A DNA stretch of 32,940 bases. Source: Allobosea sp. 12-68-7. Its GTDB lineage: Bacteria; Pseudomonadota; Alphaproteobacteria; Rhizobiales; Beijerinckiaceae. The notes under the pieces were generated by a model. It did no database searches. It was given only the letters and a program-made list of their open reading frames with translations, and was not told the origin of the DNA. Below are positions 1-9,735 of the stretch, piece after piece. Every line of letters starts with the position of its first letter. The first letter of the stretch is position 1. The translations under genes were made by a program, and so were the position numbers. The DNA lies in NCBI GenBank assembly GCA_002279705.1, contig NCCO01000080.1, forward strand, positions 1 through 32,940, read 5' to 3'.

Positions 1-1
1 G

Positions 2-616
2 ACCACGGCACAGCTCGCCATGCTGCGCTATCAGCTCAATCCTCACTTCCTGTTCAATACGCTCAATTCGATCTCCACTCTGGTGCTGCTCAAGCAGACC
101 GAACCCGCCAATGCGATGCTCACGCGCCTCTCGGCCTTCCTGCGCCATACGCTGGTGAACGAACCGGGCGGCAAGGTGACCGTCGAGGAAGAGGTGGAGA
201 CGCTGAAGCTCTATCTCGATATCGAGCGGATGCGTTTCGAAGAGCGGCTGCGCACCGAATTCCGGATCGACGATGCGGCGCGGCGGGCCCTGCTGGAAAC
301 CTGTCGCGATGCCGGCGTCAAGGTGATCGCCTGCGGGCATCTGCACGTCTACCGCCGGATCCGCTATCAGGGCATGGGCATCGTCTGGGCTCCGCCGACG
401 GCGATGGTCCATTTCGAACGCCAGTGGCGCAAATGGCGGCGCTGGTCGCGGCCGGGCTATCTGCTCTGGACTCTCGATGGTGGCAGGATCCGCCACGACC
501 TCGTCGAGCCCCGCATGATGATCGCGCAGGACACCTCGCGCTGGACCGATGTCGGCGGCACCACCACCAACATGCCGCCCCGACCCCTGCGCAGGCACAT
601 CGCGCAGTCCGCATGA
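2..616 (+). CDS. Chimeric ORF: LytS/YehU-type sensor kinase fused to metallophosphoesterase C-terminus (5' partial)
   Basis: The frame is open to the window edge, so the true start lies upstream; an internal ATG at 20 is not the natural start. The first ~85 visible residues are the His_kinase phosphoacceptor region of LytS/YehU sensors: motif QLNPHFLFNTLNS with its histidine codon at 44-46, then the usual helix ending RFEERLRTEFRIDD. In this family an ATP-binding HATPase domain should follow. Instead, from about nucleotide 270-290, the protein becomes the C-terminal part of a calcineurin-like metallophosphoesterase, with the metal-ligand motif GHLH and a positively charged tail. The kinase lacks its ATPase and the phosphoesterase lacks its N-terminal metal motifs, so neither activity is expected. 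The simplest reading is a deletion, or an assembly join, between two genes. A functional fusion is unlikely. Confidence 0.75.
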   Translation, partial: TTAQLAMLRYQLNPHFLFNTLNSISTLVLLKQTEPANAMLTRLSAFLRHTLVNEPGGKVTVEEEVETLKLYLDIERMRFEERLRTEFRIDDAARRALLETCRDAGVKVIACGHLHVYRRIRYQGMGIVWAPPTAMVHFERQWRKWRRWSRPGYLLWTLDGGRIRHDLVEPRMMIAQDTSRWTDVGGTTTNMPPRPLRRHIAQSA

Positions 617-926
617 TCGGCTGACACTCCCGCTCCGCTACGACGCCGTGCCGATCGGGCCGACAGCCGGGTCCCCCAGGCCGGCGGTCGCGGCCGTTGG
701 TGCTGCGGGAGACCGGCTTTTTGCCGCCTCCCGGGTTGGGCTCGAACCGAATAGTAGCCGACTAATGATAGTCAGCAGAACGCGGGGCTCCCCTCCGATT
801 TTTGCATGAGGCTGTCATCCGCGCGTCACCGCTGGAGGGGTTTAGTCCCCGCCGAGGCAGCGACACCTGTCCTCAGGGACCTTGCCACGGCCCCGATCCG
901 ATTTCCCGCCTTTCCGGACCCTCCTC
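617..926. other. Intergenic region with stem-loop and short inverted repeat
   Basis: No convincing gene is seen in these 310 bases. An imperfect hairpin occupies 707-732: GGGAG pairs with CTCCC and CGGC with GCCG around a TTTTT loop. It has no following T-run, so it is a weak terminator candidate at best. A smaller, more AT-rich inverted repeat, GACTA-atga-TAGTC, lies at 760-773, about 155 bases before the isomerase start. It could be an operator for the downstream importer operon. Confidence 0.4.
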
Positions 927-1754
927 ATGTCTCTGCATCAAGCCCTGCCCGTCCTCGGCGCCGCGCTCCCGCTCGCCGGTCTCCGGCTTCACCGCGACTG
1001 GATCCTCGAGAAGCAGCGCGATGTCGAGGTGCAGGACTTCTTCCTCGCCGACGTCCTGAACGGCGACTGGAAGCCGCTGGCCGACGATGTCCTGAAGGCG
1101 CTCGACGGCCATACCGGGCGGCTGGGGATCCACGGCCCGTTCTGGGGCTTCAACATCGCCTCGAAGGACCCGGATGTACGGGCCATCGTGAACAAGCGCA
1201 TGCATCAGGGGCTGGACGTCTGCGCCCATCTCGGCGCGACGCAGATGGTGATCCACTCCCCCTACACGACCTGGGACTACAACAACCTCGACGATCACCA
1301 GAATGCGCGCCAACTGACCGTCGAGCTGACGCATGCGTCGATCGGCGACGCCGTCCGGCGTGCGGCCGACATGGGCGTCGTGCTCGTCATCGAGAACATC
1401 GAGGACAAGGACGCCCATATCCGCGTCGATCTCGCCCGCTCCTTCGACAGCGAGTTCGTCCGTGTTTCGATCGACACCGGACATGCCAACTACGCCCATG
1501 GCTCGACCGGTGGCCCGCCGGTCGACTATTTCGTCCATGCCGCGGGCGACATGCTCCACCACGTCCATCTTCAGGATACCGACGGCTACGCCGACCGCCA
1601 TTGGAACCCCGGCGAAGGCAATATCCGGTGGGCCTCCGTCTTCCGCGCGCTGAAGGGGCTGAGCAGCAACCCGCGGCTGATCCTCGAAGTCCGCAACAAG
1701 GACACGGTCAGGGCCGGGGCCGATCACCTGATCGCTCTGGGCCTGGCCCAATAA
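927..1754 (+). CDS. Sugar phosphate isomerase/epimerase, xylose isomerase-like TIM barrel
   Basis: A 275-residue protein of the AP-endonuclease-2/xylose-isomerase-like TIM-barrel family. Metal-ligand-type motifs stand in the usual order: HGPFWGFN after the second strand, IENIED (glutamate ligand), DTGHAN (aspartate and histidine), then HHVHLQDTDG and an NPGEGNI segment near the end. Family members isomerise or epimerise free or phosphorylated sugars, or related polyols, in the cytoplasm; the substrate cannot be read here. I chose ATG 927 (MSLHQALPV) over an upstream TTG at 882 because homology-like sequence begins only after it; the ribosome site is weak. It is first in an apparent operon with a complete Dpp/Opp-type importer, so the imported compound is probably a sugar, glycoside or sugar-containing opine that this enzyme helps to catabolise. 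Confidence 0.8.
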   Translation: MSLHQALPVLGAALPLAGLRLHRDWILEKQRDVEVQDFFLADVLNGDWKPLADDVLKALDGHTGRLGIHGPFWGFNIASKDPDVRAIVNKRMHQGLDVCAHLGATQMVIHSPYTTWDYNNLDDHQNARQLTVELTHASIGDAVRRAADMGVVLVIENIEDKDAHIRVDLARSFDSEFVRVSIDTGHANYAHGSTGGPPVDYFVHAAGDMLHHVHLQDTDGYADRHWNPGEGNIRWASVFRALKGLSSNPRLILEVRNKDTVRAGADHLIALGLAQ

Positions 1755-1896
1755 AGGCTCGGGGCGGGGTGCCCGGTCATCCGGTTGTCGCTCTGACTGC
1801 GTAGACCACACCCATGGCGCCGCGGGCTCGGCCCTTGATCCGGGAGCGCCCCGGTTCGGGCCTGCCACCGCCGATTCAATCAACGGAGAGACAGTC

Positions 1897-3523
1897 ATGG
1901 CCGCTTTCACGCGACGCAAGGCCCTTCAGTTCGGTGCGGCGACGCTCGGTGCGTCCGCGCTGCCGCAGTTTGCCATCGGCCAGTCGGACAACCGCCCCTC
2001 GATCACCATCGCGGTGCAGAAGATCGTCAATTCCAACACGCTCGACGTGCTGCGCGAGCAGTCCAATGTCGGCGAGCGCATCTTCTTCACCTCGCTCTGG
2101 GAGCCGCTGATCGGCAAGGACTGGCTCGGCAATCTGATGCCGCGCCCCGGCCTCGCCACCGAGTGGAAGCGGATCGACGACCAGACAATCGAGCTGAAGC
2201 TGCGGCAGGGCGTGAAGTTCCACAACGGCGCCGAACTGACGGCCGAGGATGTCGTCTTCTCGTTTTCCCGCGAGCGCATGTTCGGGAACACCGAGGCCAA
2301 GAACCGCTCGACCATCAAGGCCTTCGAGACGATTCCCGCGCCGCGTCCCGGCAAGGAGCTCCCGGCCGAAATCCCCGCCGTAGCGCGCCGCTCCTGGCCC
2401 GACCTGCTGCGCGTCGACGCCGTCGACAAATACACCGTGCGCTTCTACAACGCGACGCCGGACGTGACGCTGGAAGGTCGCCTGGCGCGCTACGGCTCGG
2501 ACATCATGAGCCGCAAGGGCTGGGACGACGCCGCCAGCTATCTCGACTGGGCCCGCAAGCCGATCACGACCGGCCCCTACAAGGTGGTCGAGTTCCGGCC
2601 CGACAATTCACTCACGCTCGAGGCCCATGACGAGTACTGGGGTGGCCGGCCGCCGCTGAAGCGGATCCGTTTCGTCGAGGTACCGGAAGTGCCGAGCCGC
2701 ATCGCCGGCCTGCTCTCGGGCCAGTACCAGTTCGCCTGCGACATTCCGCCGGACCAGATCAGCGACATCGAGAAGAACGCCGGGTTCGAGGTGCAGGGCG
2801 GCACGATCCTCAATCACCGCCTGACCGTGTTCGACAAGAACCATGCCCAGCTGCAGAACCCGCTGGTGCGGCGCGCCTTCACCCACGCCATCGACCGGCA
2901 GGCCATCGTCGACTCGCTCTGGGCGGGCCGGACCAAGGTGCCGGCCGGGCTGCAGTGGGAGTATTACGGCGACATGTTTCACGCCGACTGGACGGTGCCG
3001 GAATACAACCCGAAGCTGGCCGCCGACCTGCTCAAGCAAGCCGGCTACAAGGGCGATCCGATCCCCTATCGCCTGCTGAACAACTACTACACCAACCAGA
3101 ACGCCACCGCGCAGATCCTCACGGAGATGTGGCGCTCGGTCGGGCTCAACGTGCAGATCAACTCAGTCGAGAACTGGTCGCAGATCATGCAGCGCAACGA
3201 CAGCCGTGCGGTGCGCGACTGGTCGAACTCGGCCCCGTTCAGCGACCCGGTGTCGTCGATCGTCAACCAGCATGGGCCCAACGGCCAGCAGCAGCAGATC
3301 GGTGAGTGGACCAACACGGAAATGAACCAGCTCTGCGAAGTGCTGGAAACCTCGACCGACCGGGCCCGCCGCCGCACCGCCTTCCGCCGCATGCTGGAGA
3401 TCTGTGAACGCGAGGACCCCGCCTATACCGTCCTGCACCAGAACGCGACCTTCACCGCCAAGCCCAGGGCCTTGCAGTGGAAGGCGTCGCCGGCCTTCGC
3501 CATGGACTTCCGGCCCGGCAATT

Positions 3524-3531
<8 letters not shown>
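1897..3531 (+). CDS. ABC transporter substrate-binding protein, family 5 (DppA/OppA type)
   Basis: A 544-residue periplasmic binding protein of the SBP_bac_5 family. The N-terminus has a Tat-like signal: TRRKALQ, a hydrophobic stretch, and probable cleavage near AIG-QSD. The mature part shows family landmarks: LRQGVKFHNG followed by AEDVVFSF, the PYKVVEF hinge segment, NPLVRRAFTHAIDR, and a C-terminal lobe rich in aromatic residues. A good ribosome site (GGAGA) precedes ATG 1897. The stop codon overlaps the start region of the next ATPase gene, so it is translated with the rest of the importer. Family members bind di- and oligopeptides but also nickel, opines, glycosides and oligosaccharides. 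With an isomerase gene upstream, a carbohydrate-like ligand is a reasonable but unproven guess. Confidence 0.92.
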
Positions 3532-4533
<1,002 letters not shown>

Positions 4534-4537
<4 letters not shown>

Positions 4538-5535
4538 GCGAAGCCCTTCTTGCCGTCACGGATCTGTCGCGGACCTATGGTTCGAGGCAGGGCCTGTTCG
4601 GCGCGATCACCCGGGTTCGCGCGGTCAACCGCGTGAGCTTCAGGCTCGCTGCCGGCGAGACGCTCGGCATCGTCGGCGAGTCCGGGTCCGGCAAGTCCAC
4701 CATGGGCCGCATGGCGCTCGGCCTCGAGGCCCCGGACGAAGGGGAGGTGCGCTTCGCCGGCCAGCCGATGCCGGCCTCGGGCTCGCCGGCATGGCGGGCG
4801 CAGCGCGCGCGCATGCAGATGATCTATCAGGACCCGCTCGGCGCACTCGACCGCCGCCTGCCGGTCATCGTCCAGGTGCAGGAGCCGCTGGATATCCACC
4901 GGATCGGCGAATCGGCCCGGCGTCTTCCGCTGGCGCAGGAGATGCTCGCCCGCGTCGGGCTGTCGTCCGAGCAGATGACCCGCTATCCGCATGAATTGTC
5001 CGGCGGCCAGCGCCAGCGCGTCGTGCTGGCCCGCGCGCTGATGACGAGGCCGGATTTTCTGGTCTGCGACGAGCCCGTCTCGGCGCTCGATGTCTCGATC
5101 CAGGCGCAGGTGGTCAATCTCCTCGTCGATCTGCAGGCCGAGTTCGGCCTGGCCATGCTGTTCATCAGCCATGATCTGCGCGTGGTGCGGCAGGTCTCCA
5201 ACCGCGTGGCCGTGATGTATCTCGGCGATTTCGTCGAGGAGGGCGACGCGGACGATCTCTTCGCCGCGCCTCTGCATCCCTATACGCGCGCCCTCGTCTC
5301 GGCGGCGCCGGTGACCCGGCGCGCCGGCGGTCAGGCACGGATCGTGCTGACGGGCGAGCCGCCGAACCCCGCCAACCGACCCGGTGGCTGCAGTTTCCAT
5401 CCCCGCTGTCCGCTGGCCATCGAGCGCTGCAAGCGGGAAGCCCCCGTGCTGCGATCCGTCGAACAGGGCTTTGGCCGCCGCGTCGCCTGCCATCTGGTCG
5501 AGCCGTCCAGCGCCGTCATCGGCAAGGCCGCGTGA
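4534..5535 (+). CDS. Dipeptide/oligopeptide-type ABC transporter ATP-binding protein (DppF-like)
   Basis: A 333-residue second ATPase of the importer. Motifs are GESGSGKST (Walker A), LSGGQRQRV (signature), FLVCDEPVSALD (Walker B and D-loop), LFISHD (H-loop), and an oligo_HPY tail with CSFHPRCPLA. The N-terminus shows the longer DppF-type insert between the first strand and Walker A. The start ATG shares four bases (ATGA) with the previous stop, a clear sign of translational coupling. The stop codon in turn overlaps the first permease start by one base. The signature and Walker motifs look intact, so it should be catalytically competent. Confidence 0.92.
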
Positions 5536-6467
5536 TGCTGCGCTATTTCGCCATCCGGCTCGGGCGCGCGGCCATCACCATCGCGCTGGTGGTGACCTTC
5601 GCCTTCGTGGTGCTGCGCCTGTCGGGCGATCCGGCACAGATCATCCTCGGGCCCGAAGCGCCGCCGGAGGCGATCGCCGCCTTCCGGGCGGCCTGGGGGC
5701 TCGATGATCCGCTCTGGCTGCAGTATTTCCACTATTTCGGCGCGATCGCCCAGGGCGAGCTCGGCCGCTCGATGCGCGACGGCCGCGCCGCGATCGAACT
5801 GGTGGCCGAGCGCATCCCCGTGACGCTCGCGCTGACGCTGCCGGCGCTCGCCATCAAGCTGTGCATCGGCGTTCCCGCCGGCATCTATGCCGCGCTGCAT
5901 CGCGGCAGCCTGGCCGACCGCGTGGTGATGATGCTCTCGGTGGCGGGTTTCACCATCCCCAGTTTCGTGCTCGGCCTCACGCTGGTTCTGGTCTTCGCGG
6001 TCAAGCTCGGCTGGCTGCCCTCCGGCGGGCAGGACAGCTGGCGCCATGCGATCCTGCCCGTGCTCACGCTCGGCATCGGTGGGGGCGCGGTGCTCGCGCG
6101 CTTCACCCGCAGCGCCATGCTCGAAGTGCTCGGCCAGCCCTTCATCCGCACGGCCAGCGCCAAGGGCGTGCCGTGGCGCGACGTCATCATCGGCCATGCG
6201 CTGCCCAACGCCGCGATCCCGACCGTGACGATCATCGGCTTCATGATCGGCACGCTGATCGCCGGCGCGGTGGTGGTCGAGAGCGTGTTCTCCTGGCCCG
6301 GGGTTGGCCGGCTACTGGTCGTGGCGGTCGCGAACCGCGATCTGGCCGTCGTCCAGTGCATCCTGCTGCTGGTCGCGGCCACGATGGTGACGTCCAACCT
6401 CATCGTCGATTTTCTCTACGGCTTCCTCGATCCGCGCCTGCGGCAGACGGTGGGACAAGCGGCATGA
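5535..6467 (+). CDS. ABC transporter permease, DppB/OppB-like
   Basis: A 310-residue inner-membrane permease with about six hydrophobic segments, and the N-terminal region seen in DppB/GsiC proteins (LSGDPAQIILGPEAPPE). The cytoplasmic EAA-type coupling loop reads SAKGVPWRDVIIGHALPNA, followed by the conserved ESVFSWPGVG. ATG 5535 shares its A with the preceding TGA. A GTG three bases upstream is in frame but less likely. It ends in an ATGA overlap with the second permease gene. It should form the translocation channel together with that permease. Confidence 0.9.
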   Translation: MLRYFAIRLGRAAITIALVVTFAFVVLRLSGDPAQIILGPEAPPEAIAAFRAAWGLDDPLWLQYFHYFGAIAQGELGRSMRDGRAAIELVAERIPVTLALTLPALAIKLCIGVPAGIYAALHRGSLADRVVMMLSVAGFTIPSFVLGLTLVLVFAVKLGWLPSGGQDSWRHAILPVLTLGIGGGAVLARFTRSAMLEVLGQPFIRTASAKGVPWRDVIIGHALPNAAIPTVTIIGFMIGTLIAGAVVVESVFSWPGVGRLLVVAVANRDLAVVQCILLLVAATMVTSNLIVDFLYGFLDPRLRQTVGQAA

Positions 6468-7339
6468 GTGACCAGGCGCTCTCCCCCGCGGTTGTGGGAC
6501 AGCCGGCTCTCCGCCGGCGCTGGCCAGGCCAGGACATGCCGCTCCTGGCCAAGGTCGCGCTCGTCTGGCTGATCGCGATGATCCTCATCGCCATCGTCGC
6601 GCCGCTGATCAGCCCATTCGTCTATACGGCGCCGAACCTGCGCAACCGGCTCGTGCCGCCGGGGACGCTGCCCCATATCCTGGGCACCGACGAGCTCGGC
6701 CGGGACGTGCTCTCGCGGCTGCTGATCTCGATCCGCATCTCGCTGCTGATCGCGTTCGGCGCCTCGATCATCTCGGCCGTGCTGGGGACGACGCTCGGCT
6801 TCCTCGCCGCCTATTTCCGGGGCCTCGTCGAGCAGGTCGTGCTGATGCTGGCCGACTTCCAGGCCTCGATGCCCTTCCTGATCCTGGCCCTGTCGGTGCT
6901 GGCCTTCTTCGGCAATTCGCTGGCGCTGCTGATCGGCCTGATGGGGCTGTTCGGCTGGGAGCGCTATGCCCGCATCTCGCGCGGACTGGCCATCTCCGCC
7001 AGCGCGCAGGGCTACGCCTCGGCCTGCCGGCAGCTCGGCGCCTCGCCGATGCGGGTCTATCTACGCCATATCCTGCCCAACATCGCCTCGACGCTGATCG
7101 TCTCGATGACGCTGGTCTTCCCCGAAGTCATCCTGCTCGAAAGCGGCCTGTCCTTCCTCGGGCTCGGCGTGCAGCCGCCGATGACCAGCCTCGGCAACAT
7201 GGTCGGCTATGGCCGCGAATACATCACGCGGGCCCCCTGGATCATGCTCGCGCCGGCGCTGACCATCGTGTTCACCACGCTGGCCGTCTCCGTCCTCGGC
7301 GACTGGCTGCGCGACAAGCTCGATCCGACCCTGAGATAA
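6464..7339 (+). CDS. ABC transporter permease, DppC/OppC-like
   Basis: A 291-residue permease with the features of DppC: a hydrophobic first segment, then LGTDELGRDVLSRLL, which is nearly diagnostic, several membrane segments, an EAA-type loop (RQLGASPMRVYLRHILPN) and the family's ESGLSFLGLGVQPP motif. It starts by ATGA overlap and ends the importer operon. No strong hairpin plus T-run follows the stop, and the next 240 bases hold no convincing gene. All five parts of the transporter are present and look intact. Confidence 0.92.
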   Translation: MSDQALSPAVVGQPALRRRWPGQDMPLLAKVALVWLIAMILIAIVAPLISPFVYTAPNLRNRLVPPGTLPHILGTDELGRDVLSRLLISIRISLLIAFGASIISAVLGTTLGFLAAYFRGLVEQVVLMLADFQASMPFLILALSVLAFFGNSLALLIGLMGLFGWERYARISRGLAISASAQGYASACRQLGASPMRVYLRHILPNIASTLIVSMTLVFPEVILLESGLSFLGLGVQPPMTSLGNMVGYGREYITRAPWIMLAPALTIVFTTLAVSVLGDWLRDKLDPTLR

Positions 7340-7582
7340 CCCCGCCAACACGCATCGCGGGTCGTGTGGTTGTGCGCGATGGTCGCCCCTCGAGGCTGGC
7401 GATCTGCCCTGCAAACGGGGTTCGCCGGCCGCTTTTCCGACAGGCTGCGCCGCTGAACGCTCGTTGCGGAGCGGTTCCGTTGCCGCACGCCTCTAGCCGA
7501 CGGCCTCCATCGACGCGATCGAGGGGACTTGTTGCGGATCACCAACGCGTGAGTCTGTAACGACAGCCTCGAGTTCTGCGAA

Positions 7583-7612
7583 ACCGTCATGGTTGCGAAA
7601 GACCATGACGGT
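7583..7612 (+). promoter_or_regulatory. Perfect 11-bp inverted repeat upstream of the peroxiredoxin-like gene
   Basis: ACCGTCATGGT (7583-7593) is matched exactly by its reverse complement ACCATGACGGT (7602-7612) across an 8-base spacer. It ends 16 bases before the ATG at 7629, just ahead of the GAAGGGA ribosome site. It could be a dyad operator for a redox or sulfur regulator, or a hairpin in the 5' leader affecting translation. The sequence does not decide between these. Confidence 0.55.
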
Positions 7613-7628
7613 GACTGAAGGGACCTCC

Positions 7629-8201
7629 ATGACCGACATCAAACCCGTGCTGCCCCGGACGGTGATGCCGATGCTGGAGCTGCGGCTCGCACCCGATGGC
7701 GCGGCCTTCAGCCTCCATGGCGAACGCCCCGGAAACTTCACGCTGATCGTTGTCTATCGCGGGCTGCATTGCCCGATCTGCAGGGTGCAGCTGCGCGATC
7801 TCGAGAGCAGGCTCGACGCCTTCGCGCAGAAGGGCGTCGGCGTCATCGCGCTCTCGACGGACAGCGAGGAACGCGCCACCCGCGCCAAGACGGACTGGGG
7901 CCTGCCGCGGCTGCGCCTGGGTTATGGCTTCTCGCTCAACGCGGCCCGCGAATGGGGGCTGTTCCTGTCGGCCGGCCGCGGCACGACCTCGATCGGCGTC
8001 GAGGAGCCCGCGCTCTTTGCCGAGCCGGGGCTCTTCCTGGTCAGGCCGGACGGCACGCTCTATTTCTCCAGCGTCCAGACCATGCCCTTCGCGCGGCCAT
8101 CCTTCGCCGACATCCTCGGTGCCATCGACTTCGTCGTCGCCAAGGACTATCCGGCACGTGGCGAGGTAGCGACGCTCGAGGACGGTCTGGCCGCGTTCTG
8201 A
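7629..8201 (+). CDS. Peroxiredoxin-like (AhpC/TSA fold) protein
   Basis: A 190-residue thioredoxin-fold protein of the AhpC/TSA-related group. After two strands comes RGLHCPIC, with cysteines at residues 48 and 51, the place of the peroxidatic cysteine in peroxiredoxins. ALSTDSEERA and a LFLVRPDGTLYF strand follow. There is no signal peptide, so it is likely cytoplasmic. ATG 7629 is chosen because GAAGGGA lies about 8 bases upstream; an earlier start at 7593 would fall inside the inverted repeat. The next gene, a TlpA-like thioredoxin, starts by one-base overlap, suggesting a coupled thiol-redox pair. Whether it reduces peroxides or acts as a disulfide reductase is not known. Confidence 0.8.
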   Translation: MTDIKPVLPRTVMPMLELRLAPDGAAFSLHGERPGNFTLIVVYRGLHCPICRVQLRDLESRLDAFAQKGVGVIALSTDSEERATRAKTDWGLPRLRLGYGFSLNAAREWGLFLSAGRGTTSIGVEEPALFAEPGLFLVRPDGTLYFSSVQTMPFARPSFADILGAIDFVVAKDYPARGEVATLEDGLAAF

Positions 8202-8782
8202 TGACGGTGACGCGCAGAACCCTCATGCTCGGGTCGGCCGTCGGCGCGCTCGGCGGCCTGCCGCCGGCCGAGGCCGCGGACCCTTATCCACCGCCGTTCA
8301 GCACGCCTCACGCCCAATTCACCGTGCTGGATCCGCGCGAGGAGGCCGGACACATCGCGCTGCGCGATCTGGGCGGGCGGCGACGCATGCTCGCCGCCTA
8401 TCGCGGCAAGGCCGTGCTGCTCGCCTTCTGGGCGAGCTGGTGCCCGCCCTGCCGACGCGAGCTGCCGATCCTGCATCGGCTCCAGGCGCAGGTGAAGAGC
8501 GAGCCCTTCGTGATCGTGCCCGTGTCGCTGGATCGGGCTGCGGCCACGGCTGCGGTCTTTCTCCAGCGGCTTGGTCTGGACGGGTTCACGACCTTCATCG
8601 ACACCGAGGGCGAGGTCGCCTCGGGGCCGAAATCGAAGGTCCCGACACCCTTTTCTCTCTATGGCATGCCGATGAGCTACGTCATCGATGCGCGAGGGCG
8701 CAGCGGCGGCTATCTGACAGGAGAGGCCGATTGGAGTGCGCCGGACGCACTCGCCTTGCTGCGCTTCTACGCCCGGTCCTAG
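8201..8782 (+). CDS. TlpA-like thioredoxin-fold protein with Tat-like signal
   Basis: A 193-residue exported thioredoxin-like protein. The start (MTVTRRTLMLG) carries a twin-arginine pair before a short hydrophobic stretch ending near AEAADP, so it is probably periplasmic or membrane-anchored. The active site is FWASWCPPCRREL with cysteines at residues 81 and 84, typical of TlpA/ResA reductases. A cis-proline region, YGMPMSYVIDARG, follows, as in functional family members. Its ATG overlaps the previous TGA (TGATG), so it is translated with the peroxiredoxin-like gene. TlpA/ResA proteins reduce periplasmic disulfides for cytochrome maturation or copper delivery; a role tied to the sulfur genes nearby is only inference. 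Confidence 0.85.
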   Translation: MTVTRRTLMLGSAVGALGGLPPAEAADPYPPPFSTPHAQFTVLDPREEAGHIALRDLGGRRRMLAAYRGKAVLLAFWASWCPPCRRELPILHRLQAQVKSEPFVIVPVSLDRAAATAAVFLQRLGLDGFTTFIDTEGEVASGPKSKVPTPFSLYGMPMSYVIDARGRSGGYLTGEADWSAPDALALLRFYARS

Positions 8783-8892
8783 GCGTCGGCGGGGAACGTC
8801 CCCTGTCACCCTGTTGCACATCACCCTGACCAGGACGCTCGCGGGCATCGCTCGCAGATCCCCCGGCTTGGCGCGGCGCGCCCTGCTCCGCC

Positions 8893-9723
8893 TCAGTCCC
8901 GTCCGATGATCACGACGAGGCGCTCGCCGGTGTCGGTCTCGATCGTTGCGCGCAGGCCCCGCAGGGCGGGGAAGCGGGCGATGCGCTGCTTGACACTGGC
9001 CTTGCCGAGGACCACGGCGCGCCCACCCTTGAAGCCGATCGCAGCCAGGTCCTGCCGCGACAGCGACGGCATCACGAGGTCAGGCGTGCCGTCCCCGTCG
9101 ATGTCCCCGATTCGTCCGAGATCGAGGTCGCGCTCGCCCAGGCGATGATTGGTGAAGCCGTCGATGCGCGAAACCTCGACGAGTGCGCTGCCCGCCAGAC
9201 GGTAGAGCCGCAGCGAGCCCGCCAGATGCGGCGTGACCACGGCCGCGAGCATGGCCTGCCCCGATCCGGTGAAATCCGCGACGCCGACCGGGTTCAGCCA
9301 GCGGTTGCGCTGGCCGATGGCCGGGCCTTCGGCAAGAGGCTCGATCGCGTGTCGGCCGATGCTGTAGACCGCGAGGGCGGCGCCGCGATCGAGATAGGCC
9401 TTGACCACGATCGCTTCCGGCTGCCCGTCGCCGTCGAGATCGGCCAGGCGAACGCGACGGTCCTCGAAGACCGCGTTAGTGCCGAGGCGAAACAGCAGGC
9501 GCTGTCCGTCCCGCTCGACGACGAACCCGCCGGCCTCGATCGCATCCCCCAGCACGCCATGGCCATAGCGTGTCGTCGGATCGACGAGATAGGCGGTCAT
9601 CCCGGCGCTCCGGGTGACCTCGCCGTCCGGCAGACGCAAGAAGTCCTGAGCCGGCGCGCCGTGGGCCCAGCCGATGGCGAAAGCCATCGCCATGATCAGG
9701 CGGCTCGCCCGGTGTCGCAGCAT
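8893..9723 (-). CDS. Secreted FG-GAP/VCBS repeat-like protein
   Basis: A 276-residue protein with an N-terminal signal peptide (hydrophobic stretch ending HGAPAQD). It contains two clear calcium-binding-like repeats, LADLDGDGQPEAIVV near residue 95 and IGDIDGDGTPDLVMP near residue 208, and a less clear one between (VADFTGSGQ). These are the hallmarks of FG-GAP/VCBS beta-propeller blades. The protein is probably periplasmic; no enzymatic motif is visible. GGGAGAGGG precedes the start. It lies 12 bases after the DUF302 gene on the same strand, so the two are likely co-transcribed. The function is unknown. Confidence 0.7.
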   Translation of the reverse strand: MLRHRASRLIMAMAFAIGWAHGAPAQDFLRLPDGEVTRSAGMTAYLVDPTTRYGHGVLGDAIEAGGFVVERDGQRLLFRLGTNAVFEDRRVRLADLDGDGQPEAIVVKAYLDRGAALAVYSIGRHAIEPLAEGPAIGQRNRWLNPVGVADFTGSGQAMLAAVVTPHLAGSLRLYRLAGSALVEVSRIDGFTNHRLGERDLDLGRIGDIDGDGTPDLVMPSLSRQDLAAIGFKGGRAVVLGKASVKQRIARFPALRGLRATIETDTGERLVVIIGRD

Positions 9724-9735
9724 GGCACCCTCTCC

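Noticed and set aside
257..262. GAATTC near the kinase/phosphoesterase join, as a sign of a cloning junction
   Set aside because: A single six-base site is expected by chance and it lies inside kinase-like sequence, slightly before the join, so it is not evidence of cloning.
7366..7560. Small open frame between the importer operon and the peroxiredoxin-like gene
   Set aside because: No ribosome site, Arg/Pro-rich, and no protein-like pattern.
8791..8803. GGGGAACGTCCCC hairpin after the TlpA-like gene as terminator
   Set aside because: Short stem and no T-run on either strand; too weak to call.
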